From CAIKZZ01 sp035604595 (GTDB taxonomy: Bacteria; Pseudomonadota; Gammaproteobacteria; Steroidobacterales; Steroidobacteraceae): 60,829 bases of DNA. A program made the position numbers and the translations under genes. The notes beneath the pieces are model-generated. The model saw only the letters and a list, made by a program, of their open reading frames with translations. It had not been told where the DNA came from and did not search any database. Positions within the stretch are counted from its first letter, which is position 1, and every line of letters begins with the position of its first letter. Below, piece by piece: positions 7,299 through 16,727 of this stretch. The DNA lies in contig DATNIE010000023.1 in NCBI GenBank assembly GCA_035604595.1, forward strand, positions 1 through 60,829, read 5' to 3'.

Positions 7299-9041
7299 AT
7301 GCAGCAGCGTCGCGTTCTGGTTTCCATTCTCCTGGGCTTCCTGTCAGCTTGGCAGGTCTCCGCGAGCGTCGCGAGTCCTCGCGCACCGTCGCCGGCGGAC
7401 ATGGACCGCGATCTGCTTGAGGTCACGATTCCGCAGCTGCAGCGCTTCTACGCGCAGCACAGATACACCGTCACGCAGGTCGTGCAGTGGCACCTGGCGC
7501 GCATTGAGCGCTACAACGGCATCTACCGGGCTATCGAAACGCAGATGCGCTCAGCGGCCATCGCCGATGCGGCACGGGAGGACGCCGAGGCTGGCGCAAC
7601 GACGCGCGGCCCGCTGTGGGGCGTGCCGATCGTCATCAAGGCCAACACCAGCATCGCGGGTCAGGTGACGACCGACGGATGGGACGGCTTTACGATTCCC
7701 GGCCACGAGCTGATCGCGCCGCGCGATGCGACCGTCGTCGCAAAGCTCCGTGCGGCCGGAGCAATCGTGCTCGGCCACACGAACATGCCCGACTTCGCCA
7801 ACTCCGATACGAACCGCAGCAGCTCCTTCGGCCGGACGGGCAACGCGTACGATGTCCGCTTCTCGCCCGGCGGCTCATCCGGCGGCACGGTGACGGCCGT
7901 CACGGCGAACATGGCGGTGCTCGGTAATGGCACCGACACTGGCAATTCGATCCGCATGCCGTCCGCGACGAGCGCCGTGATCGGCGTCTTTCCGACCCGT
8001 GGACTCGTGAGCATCGCCGGCATCGCGCCGCTCGACTGGCTGCTCGACAACACGGGTCCAATCGCCCGCTCGGTGACTGATGCGGCGATTGCGCTCTCCG
8101 TGATGGCCGGCGAGGATCCCCTCGATCCGGTCACTGCCCACTCCGCCGCAAAGGCCGAGCCCGGTCCGTACACGCAATACCTCAAGCTTGACGCGCTCAA
8201 GGGCAAGCGCTTCGGTGTCCCGCTCTTCATTCTGAAGGGGACGGGAATCCCCTTCCGCGGCACGCCGGCGGCGGTGCCGGACTCGGCCGCCGCGAAGCAA
8301 GCCGCGGAGCAGGCGAATCCGCTGGACCCGAGGACCCGCGCCGCCTTCCTGAAGGCCGTCGATGAACTCCGCGCCGCCGGCGCCACCGTTGTCTTCGATG
8401 ACTCCATTCTTCCGGAAAGCTTCGCCGTCATCGCGAGCCGCATCAGCACGTACCCCTACGTGCGCGAGGGTACGGAACATTTCCTCGCCGACTTCGGGCC
8501 CGCACAGTACCGTTCCGCCGCCGACTACGAGAAGGTGGTGGGTGCCCCGCTCGGGGCTCCTATGATTGGCACAGAGCCGTCGAATGCGCGGTTTCCGAGC
8601 GCCGAGCCGTCCAACGCCCAATCTGACAGCGTCGCGATCTACCAGCGCACCATAGAGAGCGACCCGGGTGCCGAGGCCAACTACTATGCCCCGCGCCGGC
8701 GGACGCTCCAGGTGTACCTCGAGACGCTCGAGCGTCTGCACCTCGACGGGTATGTGTATCCGGCGATCCAGATGCCGCCAGTGGACGAAACCATGGCGCA
8801 GGAGGGCCGCGTGAGCGAGGGACCGCACTCTGCCACCAGCTGGGTCAACATGCTCGGTGTGCCCGCGGTCGTCGTCGTCGGCGGCTTCTACCCGAGTGGC
8901 CTGCCGTTCGGCCTCGAGTTCTCTGCGCGGCCCTGGAAGGACGGTGATCTACTCGGGTACGCCTATGCCTGGGAGCAGGCGACGCACCACCGCCATCCGC
9001 CGGTACTGGTCGAGAAGGGACTGCTGCCAGCCGCTCCCTGA
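7299..9041 (+). CDS. Exported amidase-signature family hydrolase
   Basis: Amidase-signature enzyme of 580 residues, with a signal peptide (hydrophobic stretch about 6-23, cut probably near A-S-V-A-S-P), so it acts in the periplasm or outside. The Ser-cisSer-Lys triad is visible: Lys114 in VPIVIKANT, the Ser pair at 193-194 in SPGGSSGGT, and the likely nucleophile Ser217 in GTDTGNSIR. The usual second Gly of the DxGGSIR motif is Asn here. An insert around 425-445 (repeated EPSNA) is unusual. The substrate cannot be read from sequence; exported members act on varied amides and peptides. It starts with ATG and stands alone. Confidence 0.88.
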   Translation: MQQRRVLVSILLGFLSAWQVSASVASPRAPSPADMDRDLLEVTIPQLQRFYAQHRYTVTQVVQWHLARIERYNGIYRAIETQMRSAAIADAAREDAEAGATTRGPLWGVPIVIKANTSIAGQVTTDGWDGFTIPGHELIAPRDATVVAKLRAAGAIVLGHTNMPDFANSDTNRSSSFGRTGNAYDVRFSPGGSSGGTVTAVTANMAVLGNGTDTGNSIRMPSATSAVIGVFPTRGLVSIAGIAPLDWLLDNTGPIARSVTDAAIALSVMAGEDPLDPVTAHSAAKAEPGPYTQYLKLDALKGKRFGVPLFILKGTGIPFRGTPAAVPDSAAAKQAAEQANPLDPRTRAAFLKAVDELRAAGATVVFDDSILPESFAVIASRISTYPYVREGTEHFLADFGPAQYRSAADYEKVVGAPLGAPMIGTEPSNARFPSAEPSNAQSDSVAIYQRTIESDPGAEANYYAPRRRTLQVYLETLERLHLDGYVYPAIQMPPVDETMAQEGRVSEGPHSATSWVNMLGVPAVVVVGGFYPSGLPFGLEFSARPWKDGDLLGYAYAWEQATHHRHPPVLVEKGLLPAAP

Positions 9042-9043
9042 CA

Positions 9044-9065
9044 CGCGCGCGGTACGTCGCGCGCG
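9044..9065 (+). terminator. GC-only hairpin right after the amidase stop
   Basis: Eight-base stem of alternating CG (9044-9051 with 9058-9065) around a GTACGT loop, starting three bases after the TGA. No T-tract follows, so termination is plausible but unproven. From here to 9240 I see no gene. Confidence 0.35.
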
Positions 9066-9240
9066 GGAGTCGTGCGCGGCGTCGCCAAGCCCCGCCGCAC
9101 GCGGTCCCTGCGGCGTGGAGCACCGGATGGTGATGTGTCAGGTCCTCACGTGGGGTTCGGCGGGCGGGCAGCGCCGTCGGTGCCCGATGAGACAGCGCTC
9201 GCTGTGCAGCAGCCCCCATCCCGAAGGCAAGGCCGGCGTG

Positions 9241-9822
9241 TCAGAAACGCTGGCTGCCGCTGGGTTCGGTATCCGGGGCAGAGGTGCCCACGGACTTGGT
9301 CATCGGCACGAAGCGGATGGTCAGCCCGCCCGGTAGTGGATGGGTGATGGCGTCCGCGGGCGCGTACCCGCATTTCTCGTAGAGCCTCACACCCGGCAGC
9401 GTCGCCATCAATTCGAAAGCCGAAAACCCGGCCTGGATGGCTTCGGCCTCGCTCCGGTCCAGAATGGCGCGGCCGAGGCCGCGGCGCGCGTGCGCGGGGT
9501 GGACGAAGAAAGCTCTGATCTTGGCCGCCTCGGTGCGCGGGTCGAGCCATGACTCGTCGCGGTCATTGCGCGCGTCGCTCCCGAATAGCGTCCGCCGTCG
9601 GCTCCATCCGCCGCAGGCCACGACCTCGCCCCTCTCTGTCTCGGCGACGAGGTAGGTCCCGTCCCGAATCAGTGAGGTGTCGACCCCGAACGCCCCGCGC
9701 AACGCTGCCTCGATCTGCGCCGGCGAGTAATCGGCCGCCCCCAGCGCGCGGATGGACGCCCCGATCAGGTCGCGGAGGATCGGCTCATCACCGAGCGTCG
9801 CCGTTCGCAGGCGGTAGGTCAC
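9241..9822 (-). CDS. GNAT-family N-acetyltransferase
   Basis: Acetyl-CoA-dependent acetyltransferase of about 193 residues. The acetyl-CoA-binding motif A is clear: IRAFFVHPAHARRGLGRAIL followed by the helix with FELMATLPGVRLYEKCGY, typical of small soluble GNATs. The GTG at 9822 is chosen because GGGAG lies six bases before it and the GNAT fold then starts at once (TYRLRTATLGDEPIL); a GTG ten codons upstream (9852) is the alternative. It is a single gene, convergent with the amidase. The substrate is not predictable. Confidence 0.85.
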   Translation of the reverse strand: MTYRLRTATLGDEPILRDLIGASIRALGAADYSPAQIEAALRGAFGVDTSLIRDGTYLVAETERGEVVACGGWSRRRTLFGSDARNDRDESWLDPRTEAAKIRAFFVHPAHARRGLGRAILDRSEAEAIQAGFSAFELMATLPGVRLYEKCGYAPADAITHPLPGGLTIRFVPMTKSVGTSAPDTEPSGSQRF

Positions 9823-9927
9823 GCGTGGCTCCCGTGCCTTTGAACACGGCACACTGCCTCGCTCGCGGTGCCCATCGCTCGTGAATTGAAGGGGCGGGAA
9901 GCTGCCGGGCGTGCGACGGGCGGGCGA

Positions 9928-10746
9928 TCAGTGCTGTGCCGGCTTTCTGAACTTGAGCACGAAGTTGTCCGCTTCACCGATCGCCGCGTACTTGGCACGG
10001 TCCTTGTCGCCGAGCGTGAAAGTCGGCGGCAGCGTCCATACGCCCTCGGGCCAGTCCTTGGTGTCCTTCGGGTTCGCATTGATGTCGGAGCTGCCGACCA
10101 ATTCGAAGCCGGCGTGCTTGGCGAGCGCGATCGCGTAGTCCTCGCGGACGTAACCACTCTTGGCCTTCGGATCCTGCGGCTGGTCGGCGCGGGCGCGATG
10201 CGCCTCGATGCCGAGAATCCCGCCGGGCTTCAACGCCCTGAAGCAGGCGGCGAGCGCGTCCTCTGCGTAGCCGCCGTCCATCCAGTTGTGCAGGTTGCGA
10301 AACGTCACCACGAGGTCCGCGGAGCCGGGCGGCGCGATGTCGAAATGCCCGGGGCCGAGTTGCGTCTCGGTGATCGTCCCGTAGCGGTCTTTGTTGGGCG
10401 CGATCCGCTCGTGCCAACGCTTCACCGTCGTGTCCTCTTCGGTGTTGCCTGGCGTCGGCAGCGCGACCGTATAGTGGCCGCGTGCGGAGAGGTAGGGTGC
10501 GAGGATCTCGGTCCAGTAGCCGCCGCCCGGCCACAGTTCCACGACGGTCTGCGTGGGCTTGAGGCCGAAGAACGTCAGCTCCTCGGCCGGATGGCGTGCC
10601 GCATCGCGCGCGACGAAGTTCGGGCTGCGCGCGGGGCTCGCGATCGCAGCGGCGAGCGCCGGGTCGACCGACGGTGAGGCGGCGATAGCAGGCGCTGCGG
10701 GCGACGCGACGAGAAACGAGACCGCAAGCAGGGTACTGGTCCGCAT
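9928..10746 (-). CDS. Predicted exported class I SAM-dependent methyltransferase
   Basis: A 272-residue protein with an N-terminal signal sequence (MRTSTLLAVSFLVASPAAPA, Ala-rich end near 23) followed by a Rossmann-type methyltransferase. Visible are motif I in the modified form ELWPGGGYWTEILAPYL, LVVTFRNLHNW after strand 4, and ALKPGGILGIEAH. It resembles the predicted methyltransferases of COG4798, several of which carry a signal peptide; the biochemical role is unknown. The ATG at 10746 follows GAGGAT at a suitable distance. It is a single gene. Confidence 0.8.
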   Translation of the reverse strand: MRTSTLLAVSFLVASPAAPAIAASPSVDPALAAAIASPARSPNFVARDAARHPAEELTFFGLKPTQTVVELWPGGGYWTEILAPYLSARGHYTVALPTPGNTEEDTTVKRWHERIAPNKDRYGTITETQLGPGHFDIAPPGSADLVVTFRNLHNWMDGGYAEDALAACFRALKPGGILGIEAHRARADQPQDPKAKSGYVREDYAIALAKHAGFELVGSSDINANPKDTKDWPEGVWTLPPTFTLGDKDRAKYAAIGEADNFVLKFRKPAQH

Positions 10747-11057
10747 TTGGCGATCCTCGAGGACGGTGGGCGGCGATTGTACGCTCGAAACCGCGCCCGC
10801 CGTCACGGCGCCAGCGTCGATAGGGGACGGATGTGCGCGACCTTGCCCCTGGCCGGCGGGGCGATCATCGCAAGTCCCTGCTAGCCATCCGCCGCGTGCC
10901 GGAGCTCGACCTGTTGCAGCGCTCGCCACGCGACCGTTTGCGGCGGAAGCGCGCAAACGCGCAGTACTATCGCGGTGGGTCAATCGTTAGTCCGCACCGG
11001 GGAGGCGCAAGCGCCGACTTTCCGGACGATGCAGCGCGCATGTTGAGGGGCCTCGCA
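10747..11057. other. Divergent spacer, no gene seen
   Basis: This 311-base region separates two divergent genes. Open frames here lack coding character. The only promoter-like element is a TACTAT on the + strand near 10965, without a convincing -35. Confidence 0.4.
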
Positions 11058-11888
11058 GTGAGCGGAGTTGCAATCGTCACGGGTACCACGCACGGCATCG
11101 GCCAGGTAACGAGTCGCGAGCTCGCGCGGGCCGGCTACAGGGTCGTCATGCTGTGTCGGAGTCTGGACGCTGCCGAGCGCGTGCGCGAGGAGATCGTCGC
11201 GGGCAATCCCGGAGCCGCGATCCACGTGGTGCAGTGCGACCTCGCCTCGCTCGCGTCCGTGCGCGAGTGCGCCGCCGCGGTTCGAGGCACGTTCGACCGG
11301 ATCGCGCTGCTCGTCAACAATGCCGGGATGGTGAGCATCCGGCACCGACTGTCCGAGAACGGTTTCGAGCTCACCTTCGCCACCAACCAGCTGGGACCGT
11401 TCCTGCTCACGAGGCTGCTGCTCGATCGGATGGCGGCGACCGGCCGCATCGTCAACGTGGCCTCGCGCGTGCATGATCGCGGTGCGCTGGATCTGGCGGG
11501 GGTGACCGACGCTCGGGCTCGCTACGACAGCATGGCGGCATATGCGCAGTCGAAGCTGGCGAACGTGCTGTGGACGTTCGCATTGGCGCGGCGCCTTGCC
11601 GGCACGACGGTCACCGCGAATTGCCTGCATCCGGGAGTCGTTGCGACCAACCTGCTGCCTCGCTGGCTGCGGATCGTCAAACCCTTGATCAGCCGCGTCA
11701 TCTTTGACGCCGAGCGCGGTGCACGGACGACTCTCTACCTTGCGCTGTCGGACGAGGTAGCGAGGATGAGCGGCTGCTACTTCGACGAACACCAGGTCAT
11801 GCAGCCGGCGTCCCAACTGGCGAACGATGTCGCATTGCAGGAGTCACTCTGGGCGGCGTGCGAGCGGTGGACGGCCGGCGCGGGTTGA
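11058..11888 (+). CDS. Short-chain dehydrogenase/reductase
   Basis: NAD(P)-dependent SDR oxidoreductase, 276 residues. The cofactor motif TGTTHGIG is at about 8-15, NNAG at about 85, and the catalytic YAQSK (Tyr and Lys) at about 160. The DLASLASVRECAAAV segment after strand 3 and the SKLANVLWTFALARRL helix place it near the retinol dehydrogenase / WW-domain oxidoreductase-like group. The start at GTG 11058 is preferred because GAGGGG precedes it by eight bases; an in-frame ATG lies at 11040. The substrate is unknown. Confidence 0.87.
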   Translation: MSGVAIVTGTTHGIGQVTSRELARAGYRVVMLCRSLDAAERVREEIVAGNPGAAIHVVQCDLASLASVRECAAAVRGTFDRIALLVNNAGMVSIRHRLSENGFELTFATNQLGPFLLTRLLLDRMAATGRIVNVASRVHDRGALDLAGVTDARARYDSMAAYAQSKLANVLWTFALARRLAGTTVTANCLHPGVVATNLLPRWLRIVKPLISRVIFDAERGARTTLYLALSDEVARMSGCYFDEHQVMQPASQLANDVALQESLWAACERWTAGAG

Positions 11889-12105
11889 TTGCACGCGGTG
11901 CGGCGGGCCGAGCGTCAGCGCTCTGGCGGGTCAGCGGCACGCGGCAGGAGGTGTCGGTGCGGCATTGAAGCTGCGTCGCTGCGTGAGTCGCCGCGTACGG
12001 CGCGGTTGACGGCATCGCTTGCGCGCCAGGCGATGCGCGAGCATCAATCCCGGCATACTATAAGGACACGCAGGGCGGCACGGTGCCCGCCGGAGGCAGG
12101 TGTCG

Positions 12106-12543
12106 ATGACGTGGTGGGCCTGGATGATCGTCGGAGCCATCCTGTTGGGCGCCGAGCTCGCGTTCATCGACGCGCAGTTCTACCTGATATTCCTGGGGAT
12201 CTCGGCGCTGATCGTCGGGTTGGTCGGGCTCGCTGGGACCGCATGGCCAGAATGGGCGCAATGGGCGTTGTTTGGCGCCCTCGCGATCGTCTCGCTGGTG
12301 ACCTTCCGACGCGCCATTTATCAGCGACTGCGCGGCGATGCGCCCGCGGCCGTACAAGCCGGACCCGCCGGTCAGCTGCTGACGCTCCCGGTCGGACTGG
12401 CGCCGGGCGCAAGCTGCCAGGTCGAGTATCGCGGCAGCTTCTGGACGGCGACCAATGACAGCGAACAGCCGATCCTCGCCGGCACCCACGCCAGGATCAT
12501 CCGCGTCCACGGCCTGTCGCTCGTCGTGCGTCCGGAAACCTGA
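12106..12543 (+). CDS. NfeD-like short membrane protein
   Basis: Short-form NfeD of 145 residues: two or three membrane helices in the first 70 residues (WWAWMIVGAILLGAELAFI and a long Leu/Ile/Val stretch) and a C-terminal OB-fold domain (about 80-142: GQLLTLPVGL...CQVEYRGSFW...ARIIRVHGLSLVV). Such proteins partner SPFH proteins in the membrane. GGAGG nine bases upstream decides for the ATG at 12106 over a GTG six bases earlier. It lies 26 bases before qmcA. Confidence 0.9.
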   Translation: MTWWAWMIVGAILLGAELAFIDAQFYLIFLGISALIVGLVGLAGTAWPEWAQWALFGALAIVSLVTFRRAIYQRLRGDAPAAVQAGPAGQLLTLPVGLAPGASCQVEYRGSFWTATNDSEQPILAGTHARIIRVHGLSLVVRPET

Positions 12544-12569
12544 GCCTACGTCCCCAAGGAACCACACTC

Positions 12570-13514
12570 ATGCCGTTCTCCATTGGCGTCATCGCGCTCG
12601 TCGTGGTCGTCGTGCTCGTGCTCGCGAAGACCACCGTCGTGGTCCCGCAGCAAAGTGCCTACGTGGTCGAAAAGCTGGGGAAATACAGCCGCACGCTGCA
12701 GGCCGGGTTCCACGTGCTGGTTCCGTTCGTCGAGGTCGTGGCGTACCGCCACGGCCTCAAGGAACAGGCACTGGATGTCGCGGAGCAGGTCTGTATCACC
12801 CGGGATAACGTCCAGGTCGGCGTCGACGCTGTGCTCTACATGCAGGTACTCGACCCGCATCTCGCCTCCTACGGCATCACCAACTACGGTTTTGCGATCT
12901 CGCAGCTGGCGCAGACGACGCTACGCAGCGAGATCGGCAAGATCGAGCTCGACCGGACCTTCGAGGCCCGGGGCACGATCAATGCCAACGTCGTCAGCGA
13001 GCTCGACAAGGCGTCAGCCGCCTGGGGCGTCAAGGTGATGCGCTACGAGATCAAGAACATCACGCCGCCCAAGGACGTGCTGCAGGCGATGGAGAAGCAG
13101 ATGCGCGCCGAGCGCGAGAAGCGCGCCGTGATCCTGACCTCCGAAGGCGAGCGCGACGCCAAGATCAACCAGGCGGAAGGCGACAAGCAGCGGGTCATCA
13201 AGCAGTCGGAGGCAACCAAGCAGCTGCAGATCAACGAAGCTCAGGGCCAGGCCGAGGCCATCCTCGCCGTCGCCACGGCGACCGCCGAAGGGCTGCGCCA
13301 GGTGGGGCTTGCATTGAGCGGCCGGGGCGGCATCGAGGCCATGCAGCTGCGCATCGGCGAGGAATACGTGCGGCAGTTCGGCAAGCTCGCCAAAGAGGCG
13401 AACACACTGGTGGTGCCCGCCAATCTCTCGGATCTGGCCGCGGTCGTGACGATGGCGACCAGCATCGTGCGCCGGACCTCTCCCGCAACCGGCGGGCCGC
13501 CAGAGCCGGGCTGA
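12570..13514 (+). CDS. qmcA: SPFH/band 7 membrane protein QmcA
   Basis: Stomatin/prohibitin-family protein of 314 residues: one N-terminal membrane helix (about 4-19), an SPFH domain (VPQQSAYVVEKLGKY to about 185) and a long helical coiled region (about 175-250, EGERDAKINQAEGDKQRVIKQ) that drives oligomerisation. Its pairing with NfeD matches the E. coli qmcA-ybbK arrangement. Proposed roles are membrane-domain organisation and control of membrane proteases; these come from the family, not this sequence. Confidence 0.92.
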   Translation: MPFSIGVIALVVVVVLVLAKTTVVVPQQSAYVVEKLGKYSRTLQAGFHVLVPFVEVVAYRHGLKEQALDVAEQVCITRDNVQVGVDAVLYMQVLDPHLASYGITNYGFAISQLAQTTLRSEIGKIELDRTFEARGTINANVVSELDKASAAWGVKVMRYEIKNITPPKDVLQAMEKQMRAEREKRAVILTSEGERDAKINQAEGDKQRVIKQSEATKQLQINEAQGQAEAILAVATATAEGLRQVGLALSGRGGIEAMQLRIGEEYVRQFGKLAKEANTLVVPANLSDLAAVVTMATSIVRRTSPATGGPPEPG

Positions 13515-13545
13515 TCCGGCGCTGGACCGGGCGCCGACCGCGCGT

Positions 13546-13824
13546 TCAGCCCGCCAGCTCCTGGTCGAGGATCCGCGTGATCTCCGCCTCGGCCCGTCCA
13601 TGAAACATGCTCAACAGGAATCCGAGCCGCGCATCGACGATGATCTCGTTCTTCTTGACCATGACCGTGCCGTTGACGTTGGCGTGCTCGATCTTCAGTA
13701 CGTTGCCTTCCCAGTGGCACGCAGCGCCGAAGTGCTCGCTGAGCCTGCGCGCCACGGCCGAGATCCGCGCATGCGCCTCGGCGTGCTTCAGAGAATGGCG
13801 GCGGCGGATCGTCAGCTGGCTCAC
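13546..13824 (-). CDS. Polyhydroxyalkanoic acid system family protein (PHA_gran_rgn)
   Basis: A 92-residue protein matching the small family often found near polyhydroxyalkanoate genes: MSQLTIRRRHSLKHAEAHARI, a central WEGNVLKIEHANVNGTVMV strand pair and IIVDARLGFLLSMFHGRAEAEI. No PHA synthase is present in the window and its biochemical role is unknown. It is convergent with qmcA and lies just after purD on the same strand (15-base gap), so it may be read through from the purine genes. Confidence 0.8.
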   Translation of the reverse strand: MSQLTIRRRHSLKHAEAHARISAVARRLSEHFGAACHWEGNVLKIEHANVNGTVMVKKNEIIVDARLGFLLSMFHGRAEAEITRILDQELAG

Positions 13825-13839
13825 AGGGATGCGTAGCGA

Positions 13840-15129
13840 TCAGGCCGCGCCCGTCTCGCGGGCAAGCGCGCGGTAGCCGATGTCCCGCCGGTACTGCATG
13901 CCCGGGAAGTCGATTGCCTCGATGAGCGCATAGGCCTCGCGCTGTGCGGCCGCGACGCCCATGCCGAGTCCGACCGCGCACAGCACGCGCCCACCGGCGG
14001 TCACGACCGAGTTCCCCGACATCCGCGTGCCGGCATGGAACACCTTGCCTGGCAGGCCTGCCGCACGCTCGAGGCCGACGATCCGGTCGCCTTTGACGGG
14101 GGCTTCCGGGTAGCCGGCGGCGGCGACCACCACGCCGACCGCGGTGCGCGGGTCCCACCCGGCGGTCACCGCATCGAGGTGCCCGTCGAGTGCGGCCTCG
14201 ATCAGATGCGTCAGATCCGAGGTAAGTCGCATCAGTAGCGGCTGCGCCTCCGGGTCGCCGAAGCGGCAGTTGAATTCGAGGACCTGCGGCGTGCCGTCGG
14301 GTGCGACCATGATTCCGGCGTACAGGAACCCGGTGTACGGCGTGCCATCGGCCTTGAGGCCCGCGACGGCCGGCAGCATCACCTCGTGCATGATGCGGGC
14401 GTGCTGCGCGGGCGTGACCAGCGGTGCCGGCGAGTATGCCCCCATGCCGCCGGTGTTCGGGCCCTGGTCGTGATCCCGGAGCCGCTTGTGGTCCTGCGAG
14501 GTCGCGAGTGGCAGCACATGCGTGCCGTCGACCATCACGATGAAGCTCGCTTCCTCGCCCGCCAGAAACTCCTCGACGACGATCGTCTCGCCGGCCACGC
14601 CGAATGCACCGCCGAACATGCTGTCGATGGCCGTGAGCGCCTCGGCGTGCGTGGTGGCGATCACCACGCCCTTGCCGGCCGCGAGGCCATCTGCCTTGAC
14701 GACCACCGGCAGGCGCTGCGCGCGCACGAACGCGGGGTCGAATGACTGCCGCGTGAACTTCGCGTATCCCGCGGTCGGTATGTGATGGCGGCTCAGGAAT
14801 TCCTTGGTGAACGCCTTCGAGCCCTCGAGCCGTGCGCAGGCGCGGGACGGCCCGAAGCAGCGCAGGCCGGCGGCCTGAAACTCATCGACGATGCCCAGCA
14901 CCAGCGGGGCCTCCGGGCCGACGATCGTCAGGTCGATGGACTCGCTCGCGGCGAAGCGCAGCAGCGCCGCGATGTCCTCGGCGGCGATCGCGACGTTCTG
15001 ACAGCGCGGTTCGGCCGCGGTCCCGGCGTTTCCCGGCGCGACGAACACCCGTGCGACGCGCGGCGAGGCGGCGACCTTCCAGGCGAGCGCGTGCTCGCGG
15101 CCGCCGGAACCGATGATCAGGACGTTCAT
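13840..15129 (-). CDS. purD: Phosphoribosylamine-glycine ligase
   Basis: GAR synthetase, the second step of purine biosynthesis: ligates glycine to phosphoribosylamine with ATP. It is 429 residues, a standard length. The N-domain opens MNVLIIGSGGREHALAWK; the ATP-grasp core has PVVVKADGLAAGKGVVIA, EEASFIVMVDG, the signature HKRLRDHDQGPNTGGMGAYSPAP and EFNCRFGDPEAQ. The ATG at 15129 begins at the conserved N-terminus; the longer open frame upstream is spurious. It lies 11 bases after purH and is the end of the biosynthetic run. Confidence 0.97.
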   Translation of the reverse strand: MNVLIIGSGGREHALAWKVAASPRVARVFVAPGNAGTAAEPRCQNVAIAAEDIAALLRFAASESIDLTIVGPEAPLVLGIVDEFQAAGLRCFGPSRACARLEGSKAFTKEFLSRHHIPTAGYAKFTRQSFDPAFVRAQRLPVVVKADGLAAGKGVVIATTHAEALTAIDSMFGGAFGVAGETIVVEEFLAGEEASFIVMVDGTHVLPLATSQDHKRLRDHDQGPNTGGMGAYSPAPLVTPAQHARIMHEVMLPAVAGLKADGTPYTGFLYAGIMVAPDGTPQVLEFNCRFGDPEAQPLLMRLTSDLTHLIEAALDGHLDAVTAGWDPRTAVGVVVAAAGYPEAPVKGDRIVGLERAAGLPGKVFHAGTRMSGNSVVTAGGRVLCAVGLGMGVAAAQREAYALIEAIDFPGMQYRRDIGYRALARETGAA

Positions 15130-15140
15130 CCGGACCCGGA

Positions 15141-16727
15141 CTAGTGGCGAAAGTGGCGCATGCCGGTAAAAACCATCGTCATGCCGTGTTCGTCGGCGGC
15201 GGCGATCACGTCGGCGTCGCGCCGCGAGCCGCCCGGCTGGATGACGGCGCAGACGCCGAGTTCCGCCGCAACGTCGAGCCCGTCGCGGAACGGCAGGAAC
15301 GCGTCCGAGGCCATCACCGCGCCCGCAACCGAGAGCCCGGCATCGGCGGCCTTCAGCCCCGCGACGCGGCTCGAGACGACCCGGCTCATCTGGCCGGCGC
15401 CGATGCCCACGGTCGACAGGTCCTTTGCGTACACGGCTGCATTGGACTTGACGTACCTGCACACGCGCCACGCGAACAGCAGGTCCGCCAGCTGCGCGGG
15501 CGTCGGTGAGCGCTGCGTGACGATCTGGAGATCGGCGGGCGCGATCGTGCCTGTGTCACGCTGCTGCACGAGCAGGCCGCCGGTCACGCTGCGGTACTCC
15601 GGCCCGCCGGCAGCAAGGCCACCGAGGTCACCGGTCAGCAGCACGCGCACCGCGGCCTTGGCAGCGGTGACCGCGAGCGCTGCCTCGTCCGCTGCCGGTG
15701 CGACGATCACCTCGACGAACTGCTGCTCGACGACCGCGTGCGCGGTCGCCTCATCGAGCGCTCGGTTGAAGCCGATGATGCCGCCGAAGGCCGAGATCGG
15801 GTCGGTGCGGTAGGCGTGTTCATAGGCGGTGCGCAGGTCCGCGGCCAGCGCGGCGCCGCACGGGTTTGCGTGCTTGACGATGACGCAGGCGGGCGTGTCG
15901 AACTGACGCACGCACTCGAGCGCGGTGTCGGCATCGACGATGTTGTTGTACGACAGTTCCTTGCCCTGCACCTGGCGGGCGCTGGTGATGTTGCTGCCGC
16001 GGGCGGTCGGGTCGCTGTAGAACGCGCCGCTCTGGTGCGGATTCTCGCCGTAGCGCAGATCGAAGTTCTTCACGTAGCGCAGCTCGAGCGCGTCCGGATA
16101 GGGCGCAGCGTGCCCTGCCGACGGCGTCATCCAGGCAGCCACCATCGCATCATAGCGAGCGGTATGGGCGAAGGCGCGCGCCGCGAGGCGCTGGCGCAGC
16201 GCGAAATCCGTGCCGCCGCGGTCGAGCGCCGCGAGTACTTCCGCATAGTCGGCGGGATCGACGAGCACCGCGACGGCGGCGTGGTTCTTCGCGGCCGCGC
16301 GCAGCATCGCGGGGCCGCCGACGTCGATGTGCTCGACCCCGTCGGCGTAGCTGGAACCCGGCCGCGCGACCGTGGCAGCGAACGGGTACAGGTTCACGAC
16401 CAGCAGGTCGATCGGCTCTATCCCGTGTTCGCGCATGATGGCGTCGTCGACGCCGCGCCGGCCCAGCAGAGCGCCGTGCACGCGCGGATGCAAGGTCTTG
16501 ACGCGACCGTCCATGATCTCCGGAAAACCGGTGTAGGCGGAGACCTCGGTAACCGGCACACCCGCCTCGCGCAGCAGTGCCGCGGTGCCGCCCGTCGACA
16601 GCAGCGCCACAGCGCGGGCGGCGAGCGCACGCGCAAGCTCGACGATCCCCTGCTTGTCGGAGACGCTCAGCAGCGCGCGGCGGATCGGCGTGCGGCCCGC
16701 CGGTCCACTCGCGGCTTCATTCGACAA
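15141..16727 (-). CDS. purH: Bifunctional AICAR formyltransferase / IMP cyclohydrolase
   Basis: Catalyses the last two steps to IMP. It is 528 residues. The N-terminal MGS-like cyclohydrolase domain (RRALLSVSDKQGIVELARAL, LLSTGGTAALL, GFPEIMDGRVKTLHPRVHG) is followed by the AICARFT domain with VIVKHANPCGAA and the C-terminal SDAFLPFRDGLDVAAELG and IQPGGSRRDADVIAAADEHG. The start is TTG at 16727, inside the last codons of fis, with GAGGA eight bases upstream; no ATG or GTG is available near the conserved N-terminus. The overlap implies coupling to fis. Confidence 0.96.
   Translation of the reverse strand: MSNEAASGPAGRTPIRRALLSVSDKQGIVELARALAARAVALLSTGGTAALLREAGVPVTEVSAYTGFPEIMDGRVKTLHPRVHGALLGRRGVDDAIMREHGIEPIDLLVVNLYPFAATVARPGSSYADGVEHIDVGGPAMLRAAAKNHAAVAVLVDPADYAEVLAALDRGGTDFALRQRLAARAFAHTARYDAMVAAWMTPSAGHAAPYPDALELRYVKNFDLRYGENPHQSGAFYSDPTARGSNITSARQVQGKELSYNNIVDADTALECVRQFDTPACVIVKHANPCGAALAADLRTAYEHAYRTDPISAFGGIIGFNRALDEATAHAVVEQQFVEVIVAPAADEAALAVTAAKAAVRVLLTGDLGGLAAGGPEYRSVTGGLLVQQRDTGTIAPADLQIVTQRSPTPAQLADLLFAWRVCRYVKSNAAVYAKDLSTVGIGAGQMSRVVSSRVAGLKAADAGLSVAGAVMASDAFLPFRDGLDVAAELGVCAVIQPGGSRRDADVIAAADEHGMTMVFTGMRHFRH

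Noticed and set aside
13515..13545. GGCGC/GCGCC hairpin between qmcA and the PHA-family gene as a bidirectional terminator
   Set aside because: Stem of only five bases with no T-tract on either strand; such repeats are expected by chance at this GC content.
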